Notes under the pieces: generated by a model | What the model was told of the DNA's origin: nothing | What the model saw: only the letters and a program-made list of their open reading frames with translations | Databases searched by the model: none | Part shown: positions 1 to 6,080 of the stretch, piece after piece | How positions within the stretch are numbered: position 1 is the stretch's first letter | How the letters are laid out: each line of letters opens with the position of its first letter | Translations under genes and position numbers: made by a program | Assembly (NCBI GenBank): GCA_017556595.1 | Contig: JAFYML010000203.1 | Location: 1-7,068 of the forward strand | Direction: 5' to 3' | Length of the DNA stretch: 7,068 nt | Source of the DNA: Bacteroides sp. | Lineage (GTDB): Bacteria > Bacteroidota > Bacteroidia > Bacteroidales > Bacteroidaceae

Positions 1-15
1 AAAGAGTTCACCTTG
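1..15. repeat. 15-bp direct repeat, copy at the FtsA C-terminus
   Basis: The plus-strand sequence aaagagttcaccttg is identical to bases 154-168. Both copies are in the same reading frame of ftsA and encode QGELF (residues 446-450 here). This copy touches the window edge, so the identity could extend further to the left. Confidence 0.9.
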
Positions 16-45
16 AATTTTGTCAACGAATCGTATGAAAAGATT
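1..45 (-). other. Putative amphipathic membrane-targeting helix of FtsA (partial)
   Basis: Encodes FtsA residues 436-450. Hydrophobic residues (L437, F438, I439, F441, V442, I445, L449, F450) alternate with charged ones (R440, D443, K444, E448), as expected for a helix lying on the membrane surface. In known FtsA proteins a short amphipathic C-terminal helix after a flexible linker does this job. The segment reaches the window edge, so its true end is not visible. The role is inferred from position and composition. Confidence 0.6.
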
Positions 46-1350
46 AGGCTTCTGTGGTGGTTTGGTAGGCTTAGGTTTCTCTTCTATCTTAGTCTTTTCC
101 TCTTTTGGATTTTTAACCTCTTGTATAGGGGGATCATTAATAACCTCTTCTTCAAAGAGTTCACCTTGTTGTCCTTCTGCCACCTCTATTGGCTTTTCCT
201 CTTCGGGCAAGCAACAGTTTTCGTTGCCAGAAAGCAGCAAACCAATCAGCGTGCCGGTAGTACCATCCTTTGCCAACTCGTTTGCACCATGAACGGTGTA
301 GTAGGTAAACTTAGCAGTCTTTACCTTTTCAATGCCACTTTTCTTTTTGAAGGCTTCTTCCAAATTTGGCAGATTCGAGCCGCCACCAGTCAACACAACT
401 CCAGCAAAGAGATTGTCCTCATAGCCTGACATTTGCAATAAATTGATTACATTTTGCAAGATTTCTTCGATACGTGCTTCAACTATATCATTCAATTTGT
501 TAATTGCAATCGTACGTCCGTCGGGCATGGTGCAAGTGGCCGGATTTTCACCCTCATCGTTCATGCAGATGGCACTGCCATGTTCAGTAAGCAACCATTT
601 TGCATCCTCTTCTTCCATTTGCATAGTGCATATATCTTTGACAACATTGTTCATGCCCAATGGTAATACGCAAAGGAAACGTAAGAGATTGTTTTTGTAA
701 ATACTAAGAGTTGTTGTATCGGCACCAAAATCTACAATTGCACAACCAGAACGCATTTCGCTATCTGTAAGTATAGACTTTGTTTGTGCCAAAGGTGAAA
801 GTATGAGGTCGGCCATCGTGATACCGGCTTGCTCAAGGCTTCGCTCAAGGTTGCTCTTCAAGATGTTTCGTGCTACAATGTTCATGTATTGTGCAGTAAT
901 GTTTTGAGCAACGATACCTACAGGATTCACTTCTGTATGGTTATCGGCAATATATTCTTGAGGCACTACTTCGAGGATAGTTGTTTCGTCGCCAACTGTA
1001 GCAGCGTTTTTTTCATATAGTTCGTCGATAAGCTCTTGTGAAATCTTATCTCCTTCGTTCAGTGTACAGCTGATGCTGTTTTTTACAGTATGCATTGATT
1101 GTCCGCCTACCCCGACATATACTTTGGCTATTTTACTGCCCAATTGGCTTTGTAGCTTATTGATGATGGATGTCAGTGCATTGGCGGCTACATCTACATT
1201 GTAGATAAGGCCTTTACGAATAAAGGTTGCGGCATCTTCTTGTGCATAGGCTTGCACTTGTAATGAGCCGTCGTAATTCTTTTTACCGGCTATTCCGGCA
1301 ATTCTTGAAGAGCTTAGCTCGATAGCGGCGATGAAGTCTTTTGTTGCCAT
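1..1350 (-). CDS. ftsA: Cell division protein FtsA, C-terminal end cut by window edge
   Basis: Actin-like ATPase-fold protein that anchors FtsZ filaments to the inner face of the cytoplasmic membrane and recruits later divisome proteins. The frame is open from the ATG at 1348-1350 to the window edge, giving 450 residues and no stop. Visible motifs: phosphate-1 around residues 10-22 (IELSSSRIAGIAG), the SHS2/1C region following GKVYVG-type sequence (VYVGVGGQS) near residue 80, phosphate-2 at 207-214 (DFGADTTT), and the adenosine motif at 321-326 (TGGGSN). The actin core ends near residue 374. A charged Pro/Glu/Lys-rich linker follows, and the last visible residues (about 436-450, LFIRFVDKIQGELF) look like the amphipathic membrane-targeting helix of FtsA, so probably only a few codons are missing. 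It lies 23 bp after ftsQ, and ftsZ is expected next. Odd points are Ser13 where Gly is usual and Asp211 in phosphate-2. The identity is secure. Confidence 0.95.
   Translation of the reverse strand, partial: MATKDFIAAIELSSSRIAGIAGKKNYDGSLQVQAYAQEDAATFIRKGLIYNVDVAANALTSIINKLQSQLGSKIAKVYVGVGGQSMHTVKNSISCTLNEGDKISQELIDELYEKNAATVGDETTILEVVPQEYIADNHTEVNPVGIVAQNITAQYMNIVARNILKSNLERSLEQAGITMADLILSPLAQTKSILTDSEMRSGCAIVDFGADTTTLSIYKNNLLRFLCVLPLGMNNVVKDICTMQMEEEDAKWLLTEHGSAICMNDEGENPATCTMPDGRTIAINKLNDIVEARIEEILQNVINLLQMSGYEDNLFAGVVLTGGGSNLPNLEEAFKKKSGIEKVKTAKFTYYTVHGANELAKDGTTGTLIGLLLSGNENCCLPEEEKPIEVAEGQQGELFEEEVINDPPIQEVKNPKEEKTKIEEKPKPTKPPQKPNLFIRFVDKIQGELF
46..228 (-). other. Charged Pro/Glu/Lys-rich linker of FtsA
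   Basis: Encodes about 61 residues (375-435) between the actin-like core and the putative membrane helix. The first part is acidic (CCLPEEEKPIEVAEG, then ELFEEEVINDPP) and the second is Lys/Pro/Glu-rich (EEKTKIEEKPKPTKPPQKP). The composition predicts disorder. Extended low-complexity linkers are common at this place in Bacteroidota FtsA, whereas the E. coli protein has a much shorter one. Confidence 0.7.
154..168. repeat. 15-bp direct repeat, copy in the FtsA linker
   Basis: Identical to bases 1-15, offset by 153 bp (51 codons), and encodes QGELF at FtsA residues 395-399. The right flank already differs at the first base (t here, a in the other copy). The left flank cannot be compared because the partner copy starts at base 1. 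Confidence 0.9.
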
Positions 1351-1373
1351 ATAATTATGTATTAGTTTCTTTC

Positions 1374-2120
1374 TTACTTACTATTATTCGCTTTGGTACA
1401 AACGATTTGATTTTCAAACTCTACGTTGATACGCGAGTATTTGTTCCATCCTACTTGGTTTAGCGCTTTTTTATAGAATTGTTTCACTCGTTCAAGTTTG
1501 TTTTCCACTTGTGTTAGCTTGCCTAAGTAGATGGTGTGGCTGCCTACTCTTGGTACTAACTCCACGGTTTGATTATGGAGTACATGTATCTGTTCGATTT
1601 GCGAATTCCAAAAGCGATTCTGCTGCAAAAATAAGGCAAAATTATGTAACTCCTTTGTTGCAAACGACTTATTTATATTTCCTGTAGCAACAGGTAGATA
1701 GGCATTACATTTTGTATTTGATGGCATGAGCATACCTTTGTTGTCTAAAAAGTAATTTTCGCCGTTGTTGCTCATAATGCGCATGATAGGTATTCGTTGT
1801 GCTACTTCAACGCAGATATTTCCATTTGGCGTTTTGTAGCACTCCACTTGGTCGATGAGTGGATGTTTACCAAGAACTTGTTCCAACGAATCGGTACTGA
1901 TGGATGATAAAAGCTCTCCATCGGGTGTCAATTGTTGCTGTTTAAGCATACTCTTTACCTCACCGATAGTGATGAAATCGGCGTTGAGGCTATCGCTAAT
2001 AATAAGTTCAACTCCCAAGCATTGCGCATCGGCAGGCTTGCGATTGAAAGCAGTGATAGCTACTACGAGGTAAGTTGATATTATCAACAGCAATATGGTG
2101 AGTAATATTCGTTTGAACAT
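1374..2120 (-). CDS. ftsQ: Cell division protein FtsQ
   Basis: Bitopic divisome protein. In the known family it has a short cytoplasmic N-terminus, one membrane helix, a periplasmic POTRA domain and a beta-domain that binds FtsB/FtsL. The 248-residue product begins MFKR and has one hydrophobic segment at about residues 4-24, which fits a type II membrane anchor. A POTRA-like region follows at about 35-108 (IIGEVK-type start near 51, LGKHPLIDQVECYKTPNG at 83-100). The FtsQ domain follows, with FLDNKGMLMPSN at 124-135 and a C-terminal strand YSRINVEFENQIVCTK at 228-243, typical of Bacteroidota FtsQ. It is slightly shorter than the E. coli protein (276 aa). The ATG at 2118-2120 is chosen because it starts the membrane anchor. 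The gene lies 9 bp after murC and 23 bp before ftsA, with no ddl between. Sequence conservation in this family is low, so the call rests on topology, the C-terminal strand and position. Confidence 0.9.
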   Translation of the reverse strand: MFKRILLTILLLIISTYLVVAITAFNRKPADAQCLGVELIISDSLNADFITIGEVKSMLKQQQLTPDGELLSSISTDSLEQVLGKHPLIDQVECYKTPNGNICVEVAQRIPIMRIMSNNGENYFLDNKGMLMPSNTKCNAYLPVATGNINKSFATKELHNFALFLQQNRFWNSQIEQIHVLHNQTVELVPRVGSHTIYLGKLTQVENKLERVKQFYKKALNQVGWNKYSRINVEFENQIVCTKANNSK

Positions 2121-2129
2121 AGGCCAAGT

Positions 2130-3518
2130 TTAGTGTTTGGAATGCTTTTCTTTCAATATTCGCTCAAATAGAGGCATGTAATTATCTAAATCGCCAGCAC
2201 CCAAAATGATGACAATTTCAGTTTTATTGCGTTGCAACAATGCTGCTACCTCTTCTTTGCGGCAAAGTGTTTTTTCAACATTCGGTTTTAAGTTATCATA
2301 GATAAGCTGACTGCTAACACCTTCGATTGGTAATTCGCGTGCAGGATATATTTCTGTCAGAATCACTTCGTCGGCCAGCGACAAACTTTCGGCAAATTCA
2401 CGGTAAAAATCGCGTGTACGTGTGTACAAATGCGGTTGGAAAATTGCAGTGAGTTTTCTGTCTTTGTAAAGTTGGCGCATAGAGCGCAAGCTTTGCATAA
2501 TCTCGGCTGGATGGTGCGCATAGTCGCTCAATAGCGCATATTGTGCTGTCTTCAATCGGAAGTCGAAGCGGCGATCCACTCCTTTGAAACTTTGCATGGT
2601 TTGGGCGATTTCTTCGTTTGTAGCACCGGCAAGGTGTGCTAAAGCCATAGCAGCAATGCCATTGTCTATGTTTACACTGACGGGAACGCCAAGCTGTATG
2701 TTGTCAATCCGAGTGTCGGGTGCAACGAAATCGAAAATAATTTCGCCATCTCCAATACAGATGTTCTCTGCGTGGAAGTCGCCTTCGTGTCGGCTATAAG
2801 TATATACCTTTACACCGGGTTGCACGTCGGGTTTCATCTCTAAATTTGTATGCAAAATAAGTGCACCACCTGGTTGAATCAACGTAGTGTAGTGGCGGAA
2901 ACTTTCAAGGTAGGCCTCTTTTGTACCATAAATATCCAAGTGGTCTGGATCTGTGCTGGTAATGACACTTATCCAAGGCGTGAGGTGATGGAACGAACGG
3001 TCGAATTCATCAGCTTCGATAACAGTATATGGACTTGTTTGGGATAATAATAAGTTCGATTCGTAGTTTTTGCTGATACCTCCAAGGAAAGCTGTACATT
3101 TTACTGACGATTGGTGCAATAAGTGAGCTGCCATGGTGCTAGTAGTTGTTTTCCCATGTGTACCAGCTACGCAAAGACCTTTACTATTTCGTGTGATAAG
3201 TCCTAATACTTGCGCACGTTTTTGTATGTTGAAATTTCCTTTGCGGAAAAATGTTAACTCTTTATGGTCGTCAGGTATAGCAGGCGTATAAATCACTAAA
3301 GTGTGACTTTCTTGTTTGCAGCATGCAGGGATTAGATTTACGTCGTCTTCGTAGTGAATTTGTGCACCTTCTTCTATAAGTTTTTGAGTTAGAGGAGTAG
3401 CAGTACGATCATATCCTGCCACAATTTTACCTTGTGATAGGAAATATCGAATCAGGGCGCTCATACCAATGCCGCCAGCTCCTACAAAATAGACTGAGAA
3501 TACTTCATTCAAGTTCAT
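2130..3518 (-). CDS. murC: UDP-N-acetylmuramate--L-alanine ligase MurC
   Basis: Cytoplasmic Mur ligase that joins L-alanine to UDP-MurNAc using ATP, the first step of stem-peptide synthesis. At 462 residues it has the usual family length. Three domains are visible. The N-terminal UDP-binding Rossmann domain has GAGGIGMS at 13-20. The central ATPase domain has the P-loop GTHGKTTT at 119-126, EADEFDRSF at 168-176, and DPDHLDIYG at 190-198. The C-terminal domain has the DYAHHP signature at 332-337, FQPHLYTRT at 360-368 and YPARE at 391-395. DYAHHP and the GTHGKTTT form of the P-loop separate MurC from MurD, MurE and MurF; the related ligase Mpl shares some motifs, but length and dcw position favour MurC. 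The ATG at 3516-3518 sits directly before the glycine-rich loop and is preceded by an A-rich leader. The gap to murG is 46 bp and to ftsQ 9 bp. No key residue appears missing. Confidence 0.97.
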   Translation of the reverse strand: MNLNEVFSVYFVGAGGIGMSALIRYFLSQGKIVAGYDRTATPLTQKLIEEGAQIHYEDDVNLIPACCKQESHTLVIYTPAIPDDHKELTFFRKGNFNIQKRAQVLGLITRNSKGLCVAGTHGKTTTSTMAAHLLHQSSVKCTAFLGGISKNYESNLLLSQTSPYTVIEADEFDRSFHHLTPWISVITSTDPDHLDIYGTKEAYLESFRHYTTLIQPGGALILHTNLEMKPDVQPGVKVYTYSRHEGDFHAENICIGDGEIIFDFVAPDTRIDNIQLGVPVSVNIDNGIAAMALAHLAGATNEEIAQTMQSFKGVDRRFDFRLKTAQYALLSDYAHHPAEIMQSLRSMRQLYKDRKLTAIFQPHLYTRTRDFYREFAESLSLADEVILTEIYPARELPIEGVSSQLIYDNLKPNVEKTLCRKEEVAALLQRNKTEIVIILGAGDLDNYMPLFERILKEKHSKH

Positions 3519-3564
3519 GTTCTGTTCTTTTTCTGTTTTTATATCTGTGTTTTTCTTTGTTTAT

Positions 3565-4713
3565 TTATGCTTTCTCTTCGTCAGCCAAGCGCAAAACCTC
3601 TTTTGCTATAATTTCAGCAGAGTCGGGTAAGGCCATTTCAAGAATATTTTTGTTCAACGCCAATAATTTATCATCGTCCTTCACCGTGTCTATCGCTAAT
3701 TGTACCAATTGCTCTTTTGCTTCTACATCTTTCACATACAATGCGGCATCGCGGCGTACCAGTGCTAAAGCATTTTGTGTTTGATGGTCTTCGGCTACAT
3801 TAGGCGAGGGCACTAAAATAACGGGTTTACCCAACAAACAGAATTCAGAAATACTACCAGCTCCTGCTCGTGAAACAACCAAATCGGCTATACCATAGGC
3901 GCACTCCATGTGTTTGATGAAATCGCTTACGTAAAGATTAGGCATGGTAGATATATGTGAATTGCATACAAGTTCACCAGAATAGGCTCTCAATGCTTCT
4001 TTCACCTGGTCGATGTATATTTTTCCCACTTGCCAAATGAATTGCACTTCGGGGTGTGCTTGTATCATGTTTAAGTTTGCAATCATGGTTTCGTTTAGTG
4101 TGCGAGCGCCTAAACTGCCACCAATAATCAATACGGTTTTGCGATTAGGATTCAAACCGAAGTGCTTAGCTGCATCTTCACGGCTTATCTGCTCTGTTAC
4201 CAATGTTTGACGCACAGGATTGCCCGTAAGGATAATCTTTTCTTGCGGGAAGAAACGCTCCATACCTTCGTATGCTACGCATATTTTTTTCGCTTGCTTG
4301 GCAAGCAATTTATTTGTTACTCCTGCGTACGAGTTTTGCTCTTGAATTAGCGTAGGAATTCCCATCATAGCTGCCATTTTTAGTGTCGGACCACTGGCAT
4401 AGCCGCCTACACCTACGGCAACTTGAGGTTTGAATTGCTTGATAACTTTACGAGCTTTCCATTGGCTACGAACCAATTTTATTAAGACTCCAATATTACG
4501 CCATAATCGTTTGCGGTCAAATCCAGCAACGGGTAAGCCTACAATTTCGTAACCTGCATCTGGTACGCGTTGCATTTCCATACGGCCCTCGGCTCCAACA
4601 AATAAAATCTTTGCTTCGGGGCGTAATTGACGAATAGCATTTGCTATACTGATGGCAGGGAATATATGTCCTCCTGTACCACCACCGCTCACTATTACTC
4701 TAGTTTCCTTCAT
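3565..4713 (-). CDS. murG: Lipid II synthase MurG (UDP-GlcNAc transferase)
   Basis: Peripheral membrane GT28 glycosyltransferase that moves GlcNAc from UDP-GlcNAc onto lipid I to make lipid II on the inner leaflet. The product has 382 residues, a little longer than E. coli MurG (355). The N-terminal acceptor domain has the glycine-rich loop GGGTGGH at 10-16, GVGGYASGP at 101-109 and EQNSYAG at 125-131. The C-terminal donor domain has GNPVR at 164-168, GGSLGARTLN at 198-207, SRAGAGSISE at 281-290 and EDHQTQNA at 308-315, which bind the UDP-sugar in known structures. A region near 245-260 (GELVCNSHISTMP) looks slightly longer than in other MurG proteins. The ATG at 4711-4713 begins seven codons before the first glycine loop, as usual. 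It lies 26 bp after ftsW and 46 bp before murC. Confidence 0.97.
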   Translation of the reverse strand: MKETRVIVSGGGTGGHIFPAISIANAIRQLRPEAKILFVGAEGRMEMQRVPDAGYEIVGLPVAGFDRKRLWRNIGVLIKLVRSQWKARKVIKQFKPQVAVGVGGYASGPTLKMAAMMGIPTLIQEQNSYAGVTNKLLAKQAKKICVAYEGMERFFPQEKIILTGNPVRQTLVTEQISREDAAKHFGLNPNRKTVLIIGGSLGARTLNETMIANLNMIQAHPEVQFIWQVGKIYIDQVKEALRAYSGELVCNSHISTMPNLYVSDFIKHMECAYGIADLVVSRAGAGSISEFCLLGKPVILVPSPNVAEDHQTQNALALVRRDAALYVKDVEAKEQLVQLAIDTVKDDDKLLALNKNILEMALPDSAEIIAKEVLRLADEEKA

Positions 4714-4739
4714 CGCTATATATATGTTAATACGATAAT

Positions 4740-6035
4740 CTATTCAAAATCACTATCACTATTCAGCACTTCGGATGTGGGTTCCTCTGCACTTTGCGCT
4801 TGACTTTCTGCTAAAACAGCTTCGGCAAGTAATACTGCTGCCGATTTCTCGGGAGCGGCCTCTGCTTGGCGCAATAATTCTTCTTGCTCAATGCTAGCTG
4901 TATAACGACTTACACTGAGCAACATGCCGATATATACACAATTAATAATGGTTGATGTACCACCACGGCTGATTAGGGGTAATGGCTGTCCGGTGACAGG
5001 TGCCAACCCAACTGCAACCATCATATTGAACACTGCTTGTGTAACTAATAATAATCCAATGCCAATAACTAAGAAGGCAGGAAAACTTCGATTGCACCGC
5101 TTCGCTATCCTTCCTACCCGAATCAGAAGGCATATGTAGAGGAAGACAACAAATGCACCTCCTAATAAACCTAATTCTTCGATAACAATGGCAAAAATAA
5201 AGTCGGAAAATGCTTGACTTAAGAAGTCGCGTTGAACAGAATTACCAGGTCCCTTACCTATTATGTGGCTAGTTGCTACGGCAATACGAGCATGTGCCAC
5301 CTGTCCATCTTTGTCTGTATCGAATTCGCTTGCAGCAATTTCTTCGTTGCTGACAAATTTCTCAATACGTGTTCGCCATGTATCAAAACGATGCATAAAA
5401 GGTACATCAATATCTTTTGTTACAATTAAGAACGCAATTCCAACAATAGCAACACTGAACAAACCACCAACAAGCATACCTAATTTTTTTAGTGGAACAT
5501 GTCCGATGTACATCATTAAGAATACCACACCAAAAAGTAAAAAGGCAGTCGAGAAGTTTTCAGGTAGAATGATGGCACAGATTGTACCGGCAATAATCAT
5601 GATGTTTTTGAAAGCATTAGGGTTAGCTCCATCTTCTGTTCTACCTTTGCTTAGGATAAAAGCGGTTACAATGACAACCGCCATCTTTGCAAATTCGCTT
5701 GGTTGGAACTGAATTCCCGCAATGTTTATCCATCGTGCAGCATCATTTATTCGCCCTGTAAACATAACAACTATTAGTAATATTACAGAGATAGGTAGTA
5801 ATATCATACCTATTAAAGAGAACCACTGGTATGGAAGATTATGTATCAAACATACGCACAAAGTGCCTATGCCAAGGAACATTAGGTGGCGACTGATAGG
5901 TCCCCAATGGTCACCGCTGCTATATACCAACGTACTCGATGCACTGAATACTTCGACAATCGAGATTAGACATAGCATAAGGAAGATAATCCAAATTACC
6001 TTGTCTCCTTTGAATATGTTCTTGAATAAATCCAC
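4740..6035 (-). CDS. ftsW: Septal peptidoglycan glycosyltransferase FtsW
   Basis: SEDS-family integral membrane enzyme that polymerises lipid II into glycan at the septum, working with a class B PBP (FtsI). The 431-residue product has about ten hydrophobic segments (from about 13-30 to 359-378). Family motifs: DAARWI at 98-103, FQPSEFAK at 110-117, PENFSTAF at 158-165, GPGNSVQRDF at 262-271, SDFIFAIVIEELG at 277-289 with D278 matching the catalytic Asp of SEDS proteins, and ISRGGTS at 355-361. Presence in the dcw cluster between murD and murG favours FtsW over RodA. The start is a GTG at 6033-6035: an in-frame TAA lies six codons upstream with no ATG between, and the next in-frame Met is inside the first membrane helix. 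The tail after about residue 380 is acidic and Ala/Glu-rich. Confidence 0.96.
   Translation of the reverse strand: MDLFKNIFKGDKVIWIIFLMLCLISIVEVFSASSTLVYSSGDHWGPISRHLMFLGIGTLCVCLIHNLPYQWFSLIGMILLPISVILLIVVMFTGRINDAARWINIAGIQFQPSEFAKMAVVIVTAFILSKGRTEDGANPNAFKNIMIIAGTICAIILPENFSTAFLLFGVVFLMMYIGHVPLKKLGMLVGGLFSVAIVGIAFLIVTKDIDVPFMHRFDTWRTRIEKFVSNEEIAASEFDTDKDGQVAHARIAVATSHIIGKGPGNSVQRDFLSQAFSDFIFAIVIEELGLLGGAFVVFLYICLLIRVGRIAKRCNRSFPAFLVIGIGLLLVTQAVFNMMVAVGLAPVTGQPLPLISRGGTSTIINCVYIGMLLSVSRYTASIEQEELLRQAEAAPEKSAAVLLAEAVLAESQAQSAEEPTSEVLNSDSDFE
4743..4901 (-). other. Acidic Ala/Glu-rich cytoplasmic tail of FtsW
   Basis: Encodes residues 379-431, after the last membrane helix. Composition is dominated by Ala, Glu and Ser (QEELLRQAEAAPEKSAA, then LAEAVLAESQAQSAEEP) and it ends SDSDFE. 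The first half could form a helix and the end is probably disordered. It is expected to be cytoplasmic from the helix count and the location of FtsW termini in known proteins. Its function is unknown. Confidence 0.65.
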
Positions 6036-6053
6036 GTTTAAAATGATGAATTA
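6033..6053 (-). promoter_or_regulatory. GTG start region of ftsW without Shine-Dalgarno
   Basis: Read on the minus strand, the leader is A/T-rich (TAATTCATCATTTTAAAC then GTG). The TAA in this leader is in frame and closes the frame upstream. No GGAGG-like sequence is present. The GTG is therefore the only sensible initiation codon before the first membrane helix. Confidence 0.75.
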
Positions 6054-6080
6054 TAATTTTTGAATCATGATGCTGTGATT

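Noticed and set aside
13..429. Plus-strand open frame of 138 codons opposite ftsA
   Set aside because: It is antisense to conserved FtsA sequence, shows no recognisable domain, and is explained by the codon pattern of the real gene.
3519..3564. Possible internal promoter in the 46-bp murG-murC gap
   Set aside because: No match to the Bacteroidota -7 pattern TAnnTTTG is visible on the minus strand; the gap is only A-rich leader sequence.
5263..5712. Plus-strand open frame of 149 codons opposite ftsW
   Set aside because: It is a shadow of the hydrophobic FtsW coding sequence; the motifs needed for a protein lie on the minus strand.
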